A stretch of 14,183 nucleotides of DNA from JBPEXY01 sp052031065 (GTDB lineage Bacteria; Pseudomonadota; Gammaproteobacteria; Immundisolibacterales; Immundisolibacteraceae). The stretch is from the NCBI GenBank assembly GCA_052031065.1, contig JBPEXY010000129.1:1-14183 (forward strand), read 5' to 3'. Positions 8,401 to 14,183 of the stretch are shown piece by piece. Under the pieces are notes generated by a model that searched no databases, had not been told where the DNA came from, and worked only from the letters and a program-made list of their open reading frames with translations. Position 1 is the first letter of the stretch, and each line of letters starts with the position of its first letter. Made by a program: the position numbers and the translations under genes.

Positions 8401-8875
8401 CGGTCTGGCGGCAAAACCTGCTGTTCACCAGCCGGTCGAGATCGATCTGCATATCCCGGCATTGATACCAGAAGATTATCTTCCCGATGTGCACGCGCGA
8501 CTGGTGCTTTACAAACGTATCGGTGCCTGTAGCGACAGTGACTCCCTGAACGAAATCGAGGTCGAGCTGATCGACCGGTTTGGACTGCTACCAGAAAGCG
8601 CCAAAAGCTGTTTTCGCTTGGCGGAAATTAAACTTCACGCGGCACCACTGGGAATAGAAAAGATCACCTGCGACCCGGAACAGCTGGTGGTGAAATTTAG
8701 CCAAACCGCTAACATCGACGTCGACGCATTAATCGCGCTGATTCAGAGCCAGCCGAGAAAATATCGTTTCGATGGGGCTACCCGGCTGCAGCAGGCGTTC
8801 ACGTCGGCCGACTATACGGTCCGTCACGAAAGAGCATTGGAGCTGGTGCACTTGCTTACTCCCGACGGAAATTAG
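5438..8875 (+). CDS. mfd: Transcription-repair coupling factor Mfd
   Basis: Mfd is a DNA translocase that binds RNA polymerase stalled at lesions, removes it and recruits UvrA for nucleotide-excision repair. The 1145-residue product is close to the E. coli length (1148). The N-terminal third is the UvrB-like module that contacts UvrA (for example HDWEMLPYDHFS, GDFALRGGILDLFP, GIEFYFPLFF). A CarD-like RNA polymerase interaction domain begins near residue 475 (VGDPVVHVDHGVGRYQGL). The RecG-like translocase follows: Walker A GDVGFGKT (626-633), Walker B DEEH (727-730), TATPIPRTL (motif III region) and motif VI QLRGRVGRS (near 896-904). The C-terminal TRCF domain that masks the UvrA surface occupies about the last 150 residues (EIDLHIPALIPEDYLPDV). 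The ATG at 5438 lacks a Shine-Dalgarno and follows an A/C-rich leader. It converges on def with 8 bp between the stop codons. Confidence 0.98.
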   Translation: MNNLPVAKSLIEQISRPSKWTVSLTSAAGSTRERTLGDLLQPVKRPLLIVCATAAELQPTADAIHFFQADDLSPPLIFHDWEMLPYDHFSVDQDLISDRLSVLHQLRSLKSGAAVVTLPTLMQRLPPVEYLDSHSLWIDCNQTLDLETFKTRLVNAGYTLVNQVIAHGDFALRGGILDLFPMGSNEPYRIELLDDQVESIRAFDPETQRSTSSLDQIHLLPGREFPVTEESIRKFHQNYQTQLQANASQAFLYKELKAGRIPTGIEFYFPLFFEQTATLLDFLPTNCVLVQPQGAFEDAEIFWRLITDRFDHRTVEVDRPPLAPSQLYLQANELFAELKNWPLIKTERDPTTTLPDVRARAHSDHPLKQLANFIEQTSHRVLLVAETNGRREALLTALSRSGLQPQPATNWHDFLSSSSDFAITVSPLVEGLVDEEAGIAVITESMLYGQQQVARRHRQKRDLDLETIVRDLSELHVGDPVVHVDHGVGRYQGLEVMALGDTPGEFLCLEYAQQAKVYVPVDKLELIHRYSGAAGASPPLHKLGTSQWSKSRQKAEKRARDTAAELLEIYARRAAQQGHAYPVDDNDYRLFSNSFPYEETPDQQNAIDAVIADLTAPHPMDRIVCGDVGFGKTEVAVRAAFVVAAAGRQVAILVPTTLLVQQHTENFQDRFANTPYRVEGLSRFQTPKEQKAIEAELATGNIDVIVGTHKLLGKGIEFANLGLLVIDEEHRFGVRQKERFKALRAQVDILNLTATPIPRTLSMAVSGLRDISFIATPPQRRVPVKTFVRSWDPLLIKEACQREFSRGGQVYLIHNRVETISKIARDVAELLPDASIRVAHGQLPERELEKIMLDFTHQRFNLLICTTIVESGIDVPSANTIIIDRADHLGLAQLHQLRGRVGRSHHQAYAYILVPDRTRLQGDALQRLEAIEALGDLGVGFSLASHDLEIRGAGELLGDKQSGRAEEIGLTLYNELLERSVADLKAGRGLAAKPAVHQPVEIDLHIPALIPEDYLPDVHARLVLYKRIGACSDSDSLNEIEVELIDRFGLLPESAKSCFRLAEIKLHAAPLGIEKITCDPEQLVVKFSQTANIDVDALIALIQSQPRKYRFDGATRLQQAFTSADYTVRHERALELVHLLTPDGN

Positions 8876-8883
8876 GCGAGCAC

Positions 8884-9411
8884 CTACTGCTGGCGGTTTT
8901 CTCCGATGCCGGTACTTTCAAAACCGAAATTAGTCAAATCGCGAATACGCTGTGGATAGATCACACCGTCAAGGTGGTCACACTCATGCAGCACGACCCG
9001 GGCATGAAAGCCCTCAACCGACCGCTCCAGCGGTTGGCCATGCTGGTCGCAACCACGGTAACGAACCGCCCGTGGCCTCGGCACCAGACCACGCATTCCT
9101 GGTACGCTGAGACAACCTTCCCACGCCTCTTCCTCGACGGCGTCAATGACTTCTATCACCGGATTGATCAGAATGGTTTGGGGTACCGGGTCAACACCGG
9201 GATAACGGTCGCTGTTATCGAAACCAAAAACCACGACACGCAAATCAACGCCTATTTGAGGCGCGGCAAGGCCGACTCCACCGGCCTTCACCATGGTGTC
9301 GAACATATCATCAAGCAGTGCGTCAATCTCTTTACAAGGCAACACATCCACCGGCCTCGCAATCCGTTGTAAACGGGCATCGCCCATTTTTAACAGTTCT
9401 CTCACTGCCAT
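8884..9411 (-). CDS. def: Peptide deformylase
   Basis: The enzyme removes the formyl group from the N-terminal methionine of new proteins, using a bound metal ion in the cytoplasm. All three family motifs are present in the 175 residues: GVGLAAPQ (45-52), EGCLS (98-102, metal ligand Cys100) and HECDH (142-146, two metal-ligand histidines and the catalytic glutamate). Length is normal. The ATG at 9411 has GGAG 8 nt upstream. The gene is not next to fmt here; it stands alone between convergent mfd and the divergent CsiV-like gene, so it may be a second deformylase copy, which this window cannot settle. A TATAGT box on the minus strand (9451 to 9446) is a plausible -10 element. Confidence 0.96.
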   Translation of the reverse strand: MAVRELLKMGDARLQRIARPVDVLPCKEIDALLDDMFDTMVKAGGVGLAAPQIGVDLRVVVFGFDNSDRYPGVDPVPQTILINPVIEVIDAVEEEAWEGCLSVPGMRGLVPRPRAVRYRGCDQHGQPLERSVEGFHARVVLHECDHLDGVIYPQRIRDLTNFGFESTGIGENRQQ

Positions 9412-9445
9412 GGATAATTCTCCAGCTTATTCAGCCATACAAAAC

Positions 9446-9453
9446 ACTATAAT
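9446..9453. promoter_or_regulatory. Near-symmetric -10-like element shared by def (minus) and csiV (plus)
   Basis: The octamer ACTATAAT reads as the consensus -10 box TATAAT on the plus strand (9448-9453) and as TATAGT on the minus strand (9451 to 9446). On the minus strand it would give a transcript start about 30 bases before the def ATG, a normal leader. On the plus strand it would start transcription near 9460, at or next to the ATG at 9461. Neither direction has a recognisable -35 box at 15-19 bp, nor an extended -10 TG. The call rests only on the -10 match and its position between divergent genes. Confidence 0.35.
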
Positions 9454-10369
9454 GACACCTATGCCACCCATCTGCAGCCGCGTCTACCTCCTGACCAAAC
9501 CTTTATTTTTAACGGGTGTCTTAATTTTACTCGGCAGTTTCAATCACCCAGCGAAAAGCAAAGAACCAACCTTCTATCAGATAGAGCTAATAGCATTTGA
9601 ACACGCCCAACTGCCGTCTGCTCTTGCTGAACAGTGGCCCCCCTATACCCGTCGAACAGCGGCCGCTACCGACCACCTGTTAAGCAAAACAATCCCGAGG
9701 GGGCGGAACAAAACTCCCAATGCAGGGGTTGGTGGGGAAACGGACTTGGATGACCCTGGCGCAGAACAGGCAACACTGACAGACCAGGCAATACTGGAAG
9801 AGTTCCAACCGCTGGATGCAGCACAGTTACAAATGAAAGATGTTGTGACACGCCTGAAGCAACGGCGACTGGCTCGAAGAATCCTGCTCCACACTGCCTG
9901 GCAACAGCGTATGGGTGAAGCGAACCACGCTCCTCGCGTCTGGCTTTCCAGCGAGTCTCACTTGAAGAGTAGCCAACCCGCTGCAGAACAGTTACTCGAT
10001 TCAACCTATTTTTTGCGCTATCTACCTGACTTACGCGCCCAGACAGCAGGAGGTATGTGGCAAAAAAAGGTCTCTCAGCAGCAGTTTGATTTCAGCGGCA
10101 CAGTCAGCTTTTATAAAACCCGCTACCCCCGACTGGAGACTAACTTGTGCCTGACTATCGACCAATTTCGCCTGCCTGATGCCTATATTGTCAAACGGCC
10201 TGAATTAAACCCCCTGAATACCGTTCCAACCCGTTTTGTAGATATCTGCAGCCGGGAAACCAGCGGGTTAACATTTGGCCGACCTAGCTATTTCGATACG
10301 CCAGTACTGGGACTGTTGGTTCTGGTCACTGAAGTCGAAGCTGCAACCAACTTAACGCTCAAACAGTAA
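9452..10369 (+). CDS. csiV: CsiV-family envelope (peptidoglycan-associated) protein
   Basis: CsiV of Vibrio cholerae is a periplasmic peptidoglycan-binding protein needed for PBP1A/LpoA-dependent wall synthesis. The assignment is from family features I recall: a signal peptide, then FYQIELIAFEH (41-51) and EQWP (60-63) just after it, and near the C-terminus a SYFDTPVLGLLVLV segment equivalent to the family's 'HPLFGVLV' ending. From the ATG at 9452 the product has 305 residues, with a basic N-terminus, a hydrophobic core (about 17-30) and probable cleavage near residue 36-37. The middle (about 70-130) is polar and probably flexible. Another in-frame ATG at 9461 gives 302 residues; the frame is open further upstream (from 9293), but those codons overlap def antisense and would bury the signal peptide. 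No Shine-Dalgarno precedes either start. It is convergent with hldD, 36 bp apart. Confidence 0.72.
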   Translation: MTPMPPICSRVYLLTKPLFLTGVLILLGSFNHPAKSKEPTFYQIELIAFEHAQLPSALAEQWPPYTRRTAAATDHLLSKTIPRGRNKTPNAGVGGETDLDDPGAEQATLTDQAILEEFQPLDAAQLQMKDVVTRLKQRRLARRILLHTAWQQRMGEANHAPRVWLSSESHLKSSQPAAEQLLDSTYFLRYLPDLRAQTAGGMWQKKVSQQQFDFSGTVSFYKTRYPRLETNLCLTIDQFRLPDAYIVKRPELNPLNTVPTRFVDICSRETSGLTFGRPSYFDTPVLGLLVLVTEVEAATNLTLKQ

Positions 10370-10405
10370 AACGACACCCCAAAGGTAAGCGGGTTACACC
10401 CTCGA

Positions 10406-11416
10406 TCACGCCACCGAGGCCGCCTCCTGCAGGTGGTTAACATAACGAGCGACCCCTTCTTCCACGGGAAAAAACCGCTGTTGCCACCCCTCTTGTCTGA
10501 GTGCACTGATGTCAGCCTCAGTAAAACTCTGATACCGCTTCTGTAGCCCCTCAGGGAAATCAATGTAACGGATTAACCCTTCCTTAACCGCCGATTCCAG
10601 CCCTCTCTGGTCAGACCCTGCCGCTGCCGCTAACGCGTTGATTACCGCCAGCCCCACCTGGTTAAAGCTACTCGCCTGTCCGGTTCCTAGGTTAAAAATA
10701 CCTGATAACTCCGGCCGGTCATAAAAATGCAGGTTTACTGCCACCACGTCATCAACGTGGATAAAATCGCGCCGCTGTTCACCGTCGTCAAAACCACCAC
10801 TACCCTTGAACAGGTTTATAAACCCCTGCTCCTGATATTGATGGTAGAAGTGCCAGGCGACCGATGCCATACGTCCCTTGTGAGCCTCCCCCGGGCCGTA
10901 GACATTAAAATAACGAAACCCGGCAACCTGACTTTTCAATTCATGAAAATGTCGACGTACATACTGGTCAAACAGGAATTTGGAATAGCCATATACATTC
11001 AATGGCGCTTCCAGCTCTCGCTGCTCACGAAACACCGTGCCACCACCATAAACAGAAGCGGAAGAAGCATAGAAAAATGGCGTACCCGCTTGCTGGGCGG
11101 CGTGGAGCAGTATCTTCGAGTATTCGTAATTGTTGGCCATCATGTAATGGCCATCCTGCTCCATGGTGTCCGAACAGGCGCCCTGATGGAACAGCGCCCT
11201 GAAATCATTCAGGCAACCTTTTTCGACCTGTTCAAGGAACGCCTGCTTGTCTACATAATCGAGAATTTCGCAATCAACCAAATTGCGAAATTTATCCGCA
11301 TTATTACCAAGATTATCAACCACCAGCACACGATCAACGCCGCGCAGGTTTAACGCGCGGACGATATTGGAGCCAATAAACCCGGCCCCACCGGTTACCA
11401 CTACGGTATCTGTCAT
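10406..11416 (-). CDS. hldD: ADP-L-glycero-D-manno-heptose 6-epimerase
   Basis: HldD makes the last step of ADP-heptose synthesis for the LPS inner core, inverting C6 of ADP-D-glycero-D-manno-heptose. The 336 residues form an extended short-chain dehydrogenase fold: dinucleotide-binding GGAGFIGSN (9-17), SSASVYGGG (118-126), the Tyr142-x3-Lys146 pair (VYGYSKFLFD), RYFNVYGPGE (168-177) and Lys180 in HKGRMAS, equivalent to the second active-site lysine of E. coli HldD. Length is normal. The ATG lies 3 bp after the hldA stop codon, and its Shine-Dalgarno (AGGGGA, 7 nt upstream) is inside the end of hldA, so the two are in one operon and probably translationally coupled. Confidence 0.97.
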   Translation of the reverse strand: MTDTVVVTGGAGFIGSNIVRALNLRGVDRVLVVDNLGNNADKFRNLVDCEILDYVDKQAFLEQVEKGCLNDFRALFHQGACSDTMEQDGHYMMANNYEYSKILLHAAQQAGTPFFYASSASVYGGGTVFREQRELEAPLNVYGYSKFLFDQYVRRHFHELKSQVAGFRYFNVYGPGEAHKGRMASVAWHFYHQYQEQGFINLFKGSGGFDDGEQRRDFIHVDDVVAVNLHFYDRPELSGIFNLGTGQASSFNQVGLAVINALAAAAGSDQRGLESAVKEGLIRYIDFPEGLQKRYQSFTEADISALRQEGWQQRFFPVEEGVARYVNHLQEAASVA

Positions 11417-11419
11417 GAA

Positions 11420-12424
11420 CTAATCCCCTAATCCGGACTCAAGACCGGTACTGATTTCTTCCAGGGTCGCCGTTGCTACCCCGAGTTTACCGACCACGAT
11501 ACCTGCCGCCTGAGTTGCCAACTGTACGGCCATTTCATCCGGAAGCCCCGCCGCTATAGCGACAGCAGCAGCTGCAATGACCGTATCACCTGCGCCTGAT
11601 ACGTCATATACCTCGCGTGCCCGGGTCGGCTGATGACTGACCGTACCGTCATGGCGAAACAGAGTCATGCCCTCCTCGCTGCGAGTCAATAACAGAGAAC
11701 CCAGATCAAGTTGCTCAATCAGCGATCTGGCAATCGCGTTAAGCTCAGATTCGGAGTTCCACTCACCGCAGGCTTCCATTAACTCCTTACGGTTGGGAGT
11801 CAACATGGCAACGCCACGGTAACGGCTGTAATCACGTCCCTTGGGGTCAGCCAGGACCGGAATATTTCTTTGTTGTGCCAACTCAATCATCCGCTCAATG
11901 TGCAACAGGCCACCCTTGCCGTAGTCAGATAACACCACCACATCCGACCGCTCCAGCCGCTGCTGATACAGATCCAGCACCTCCATCAACACTTCATGAT
12001 CCGGCGGTTGTTCAAAGTCGAGACGAATCAACTGCTGGTTCTGTGAAAGCACGCGAAGCTTTATGGTGGTAACCGCTCCATCATCGACGCGCACACCGTT
12101 GTCGATGCCCTCACCCTCCACCAGCGCCTGCACGGCCCGGCCTGCCTCGTCATCACCAACAACAGAAAGCAATCCCACCTGTGCTCCAAGAGCACGGAGG
12201 TTTTTAGCAACATTGGCCGCGCCACCGAGTTGATCCTCAATCCGGTTGACAGCGACAACCGGCACTGGCGCTTCTGGCGAAATACGGTCTACCCCACCAA
12301 ACCAATAACGGTCCAGCATCACGTCACCAACTACGGTGACACGCGGTGCTGCGGTAGAGATGCGCTCGATAGCCTGTACAAGCCCACTGTAATCTATTGC
12401 CGGTCTGGTAATCTGCTCGCCCAA
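11420..12424 (-). CDS. hldA: D-glycero-beta-D-manno-heptose-7-phosphate kinase, stand-alone (HldA/RfaE1 type)
   Basis: The enzyme phosphorylates heptose-7-phosphate at C1 for ADP-heptose synthesis. From the TTG at 12424 it has 334 residues, a PfkB/ribokinase fold only: VVGDVMLDRYW (31-41), RISPEAPVPVV (47-57), GGAANVAKNL (67-76), LSDYGKGG (165-172) and the anion-hole motif DVSGAGDT (274-281). It ends soon after, without the GxxHxGH nucleotidyltransferase half of fused HldE (477 residues in E. coli), so that step must come from a separate HldC/RfaE2. The frame is open back to a GTG at 12484, but those codons run through an intrinsic terminator, so I prefer the TTG (GGGAG 5 nt upstream) or the GTG at 12427. 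It is followed by hldD after 3 bp. Confidence 0.92.
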   Translation of the reverse strand: MGEQITRPAIDYSGLVQAIERISTAAPRVTVVGDVMLDRYWFGGVDRISPEAPVPVVAVNRIEDQLGGAANVAKNLRALGAQVGLLSVVGDDEAGRAVQALVEGEGIDNGVRVDDGAVTTIKLRVLSQNQQLIRLDFEQPPDHEVLMEVLDLYQQRLERSDVVVLSDYGKGGLLHIERMIELAQQRNIPVLADPKGRDYSRYRGVAMLTPNRKELMEACGEWNSESELNAIARSLIEQLDLGSLLLTRSEEGMTLFRHDGTVSHQPTRAREVYDVSGAGDTVIAAAAVAIAAGLPDEMAVQLATQAAGIVVGKLGVATATLEEISTGLESGLGD

Positions 12425-12431
12425 CACTACT

Positions 12432-12466
12432 CCCGAAAAAAGAAAAGGGCACCGATGGTGCCCTTT
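12432..12466 (-). terminator. Rho-independent terminator downstream of the ComEA-like gene
   Basis: On the minus strand a perfect 10 bp stem (AAAGGGCACC / GGTGCCCTTT, 12466-12444) with a 3-base loop is followed directly by TCTTTTTTC. It starts 22 bases after the ComEA-like stop codon, a textbook position. The first bases after the T-run are the GGGAG of hldA, so hldA has almost no room for its own promoter after the terminator. The plus strand has only TTT after the stem and should not terminate. Confidence 0.88.
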
Positions 12467-12488
12467 GTAGAACCCGTGTAACACTCGG

Positions 12489-12758
12489 TTACTGGTCAGA
12501 TTTTATCACGATATTGTCGAGATTCTTTTGCAGGATCTTTTCTCCAATTCCTTTCACCTGCAGTAACTGTTCCGCAGACATAAACGGGCCATTAGCCTCT
12601 CGAAATTGAACGATCGCCTCCGCTCTGGACTGACCGACACCATTGAGCAGCTCGGCCAGCTCCATCGCCGAGGCGGTGTTGATGTTGACCGGATCAGCAA
12701 ATGCCCAACTCGAAATCAGCATTGTCAGTCCGGCAATAACAGTTTTGATTTGCTTCAT
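12489..12758 (-). CDS. Secreted ComEA-family helix-hairpin-helix protein
   Basis: This is an 89-residue protein with a clear signal peptide (MKQIK basic start, hydrophobic core, cleavage after SWAFA, about residue 21) followed by VNINTASAMELAELLNGVGQSRAEAIVQFREANGPF and QLLQVKGIGEKIL, the two helix-hairpin-helix motifs of the ComEA C-terminal domain. In competent bacteria ComEA binds incoming DNA in the periplasm; short Gram-negative forms like this carry only signal peptide plus HhH domain. Whether this organism is transformable cannot be told from here, and related short HhH proteins occur in species not known to be competent. The ATG at 12758 has a good Shine-Dalgarno (GAGAGG, about 5 nt upstream). 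It lies 178 bp after pyrF and ends at a strong terminator. Confidence 0.88.
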   Translation of the reverse strand: MKQIKTVIAGLTMLISSWAFADPVNINTASAMELAELLNGVGQSRAEAIVQFREANGPFMSAEQLLQVKGIGEKILQKNLDNIVIKSDQ

Positions 12759-12803
12759 GGTTCCTCTCCCGATAAAGCGGTATTAACACAGAGCCAAGCT
12801 TCC

Positions 12804-12824
12804 CATGCTATTTCACACAGCATG
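12804..12824. repeat. 6 bp inverted repeat upstream of the ComEA-like gene
   Basis: CATGCT and AGCATG are separated by 9 bases, about 45 bp before the start codon of the ComEA-like gene in the 178 bp spacer after pyrF. The arrangement could be a regulator site. It has no T-run and no match I recognise; the TGTGTGAAAT between the arms gives only one half of a CRP-like site. Confidence 0.25.
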
Positions 12825-12936
12825 CACGCTGGCAATTCAAAACTCCGACCATCGACCCCAGTGCAGTACAAAGCGACTGACAGAGCTCTTCCGAAGTTGA
12901 ACCAAGACTATCAGCTAACCTGGCTTTTGTATAGCG

Positions 12937-13650
12937 TTAGTCGCTGGTGAGTGGTGCATCCATTTGCGCAATTAGCGTTGACAGCGCCGCAGCAGGATCT
13001 GCTGCCTGAGTGATCGGTCGGCCAACGACGAGATGACTTGCGCCTCGTTCTAGCGCCTGCTGCGGCCCCATCACCCGTTTCTGATCACCTGTGGCGGCAC
13101 CGGATGGCCTGATTCCTGGCGTGACCAACAGAAAACCGGAGCGGGTGACGCCACGCAATGGTTCTATTTCCATCGCACTGCAAACCACTCCATCAAGGCC
13201 ACACCGCTCTGCCATCAAAGCAAAACTGCTGACCTTGTTTTCGATAGTCCCCTGATAACCGATCTGATCGAACTGCTGCTGGTCAATGCTGGTCAGAATC
13301 GTCACCGCTACCAACAGGGGGCGTCGATCAACCAATGGGGCAATTGCCTCGGCAGCGGCTTCCATCATCGCAGGCCCGCCCGCGGCATGGACATTAACCA
13401 TCCAGACACCAAGTTCCGCTGCCGCTCGACAGGCGCCAGCAACAGTATTGGGGATATCGTGGTACTTCAGGTCGAGAAAAACGTCATACCCTTTATCCTG
13501 TAGCTGACGGACCGCTTGCGGCCCCGCAGCGCTATATAGCTGGTGCCCCACTTTAAGACGACACAACCGGGGATTGAGCTGATCCGCCAGCTCCAGTGCA
13601 TCTTCAAGGGAGTCATAATCTGCCGCAACAATTAGCCGCGGTTCATCCAT
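12937..13650 (-). CDS. pyrF: Orotidine 5'-phosphate decarboxylase
   Basis: PyrF converts orotidine monophosphate to UMP, the last step of de novo pyrimidine synthesis. The 237-residue TIM-barrel protein has the expected active site: Asp11 (VAADYDS), Lys33 (RLKVGHQL), the D-x-K-x2-D tetrad part in DLKYHDIPNT (Asp60, Lys62, Asp65), phosphate-gripping TPGIRP (177-182) and VGRPIT (199-204). Position 10 is Ala where many members have Leu (VALDY), which does not affect catalytic residues. The ATG at 13650 has GGAG 8 nt upstream. It follows lapB by 17 bp on the same strand, the conserved lapB-pyrF order seen in E. coli. Confidence 0.97.
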   Translation of the reverse strand: MDEPRLIVAADYDSLEDALELADQLNPRLCRLKVGHQLYSAAGPQAVRQLQDKGYDVFLDLKYHDIPNTVAGACRAAAELGVWMVNVHAAGGPAMMEAAAEAIAPLVDRRPLLVAVTILTSIDQQQFDQIGYQGTIENKVSSFALMAERCGLDGVVCSAMEIEPLRGVTRSGFLLVTPGIRPSGAATGDQKRVMGPQQALERGASHLVVGRPITQAADPAAALSTLIAQMDAPLTSD

Positions 13651-13667
13651 TCGTCAATCTCCATTTC

Positions 13668-14183
13668 TCATGACAGGCTGTCCCATTCACCACACCCGGG
13701 ACAGCGCCAGAAGTACTCTCGCGCTTCGAAACCACAGTGAGTACAGTGATAACCACCCAATTGCTCAGCCAAGGACTGGTAGGCTTCGCGCAGCAAGAGA
13801 TAAAAATTGACCTCTTCCTCCGCGCCTTTGTCTGCTGCAAGTAACAGACTCTGTTTGAGCCTGATCACCAGAGCCAGGTCATCCTCAGTAGCCCGGTCGC
13901 CCAGAGCTGCTATCGCAGCCTCCCGACCACTCACCCTCTCAATAGTTTCCAGCGCCTGGCACACCAGCAGCGGCGGTGACTGAGGGTCAGTAACGAGCTG
14001 CTCCAGTTTTTCAGCAAACTGCTGCGGTCCACTACCATCAAGGTAGCAGCGCTCCAACTCCTCCAGAACCAACTCGCGATGCCTGGGGCAATTGTCAATC
14101 AGCAGGTTGATCCACCTGAGTGCCGCTCGCGTCTTTCCGCGTAGCCTGGCCAGGCGGGTCTGCATCCAGAGATACCGCGGAGA
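13668..14183 (-). CDS. lapB: Lipopolysaccharide assembly protein B (LapB/YciM), C-terminal part
   Basis: LapB is an inner-membrane-anchored cytoplasmic TPR protein that promotes FtsH degradation of LpxC and so limits LPS synthesis. The frame is open to the right edge of the window. The 171 visible residues are the C-terminal end of a protein of about 390 in E. coli, so the ATG at 14165 is internal. Visible are helical TPR-like repeats with the RWINLLIDNCPRHRELVLEELERCY type of pattern, then a terminal rubredoxin-like zinc domain: YHCTHCGF and WRCPGCGEWDS, four cysteines in two C-x2-C knuckles, which ends the protein. The membrane anchor and most TPRs lie outside. pyrF follows 17 bp later. Confidence 0.95.
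   Translation of the reverse strand, partial: SPRYLWMQTRLARLRGKTRAALRWINLLIDNCPRHRELVLEELERCYLDGSGPQQFAEKLEQLVTDPQSPPLLVCQALETIERVSGREAAIAALGDRATEDDLALVIRLKQSLLLAADKGAEEEVNFYLLLREAYQSLAEQLGGYHCTHCGFEAREYFWRCPGCGEWDSLS

Noticed and set aside
10727..11353. 208-codon plus-strand open frame
   Set aside because: It lies wholly antisense to hldD, whose catalytic residues and operon position are clear.
12810..12820. CRP-type site within the inverted repeat upstream of the ComEA-like gene
   Set aside because: Only the TGTGA half is present; the matching TCACA half at the correct spacing is absent.

Overview
This 14.2 kb window is dense chromosomal DNA of a gammaproteobacterium. I infer this from the protein types (RF3, RimI, Mfd, a CsiV-like protein, HldA/HldD, a ComEA-like protein, PyrF, LapB) and from the conserved lapB-pyrF order. 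The moderate G+C content, the stand-alone heptose kinase and the SUMF1-domain regulatory protein would suit an environmental lineage such as the sulfur-oxidising Chromatiales relatives, but this placement is a guess. I see no tRNA, rRNA, CRISPR array, insertion sequence or phage gene.

Layout. (1) Positions 4733 to 1, minus strand: a four-gene run of a PP2C-type phosphatase fused through one membrane segment to a SUMF1/FGE-like domain, a family 4 uracil-DNA glycosylase, rimI, and prfC, which is cut by the left edge. (2) Positions 4734-5437: a 704 bp divergent intergenic region. It holds one possible 33-codon ORF with a strong Shine-Dalgarno sequence and one hairpin, but no recognised gene. (3) Positions 5438-8875, plus strand: mfd. 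(4) def (minus) converges on mfd and diverges from a CsiV-family envelope protein gene (plus). The def and csiV starts are about 40 bp apart and share a near-symmetric -10-like element. (5) Positions 14183 to 10406, minus strand: lapB (cut by the right edge), pyrF, a small secreted ComEA-type helix-hairpin-helix protein, hldA (heptose-7-phosphate kinase without the nucleotidyltransferase half) and hldD. A strong intrinsic terminator sits between the ComEA-like gene and hldA.

Much of the right half concerns the envelope. LapB controls LPS synthesis through LpxC turnover, HldA and HldD make the ADP-heptose of the LPS inner core, and CsiV-type proteins act in peptidoglycan synthesis. The left half is translation and repair: RF3, ribosomal protein S18 acetylation, uracil excision and transcription-coupled repair.

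The most unusual item is the 665-residue PP2C / membrane segment / SUMF1-like fusion. Its phosphatase motifs look intact, its predicted topology places the SUMF1-like module outside the cytoplasm, and that module lacks the catalytic cysteine pair of true formylglycine-generating enzymes. It reads like a membrane signalling phosphatase with an extracytoplasmic binding or sensor domain.
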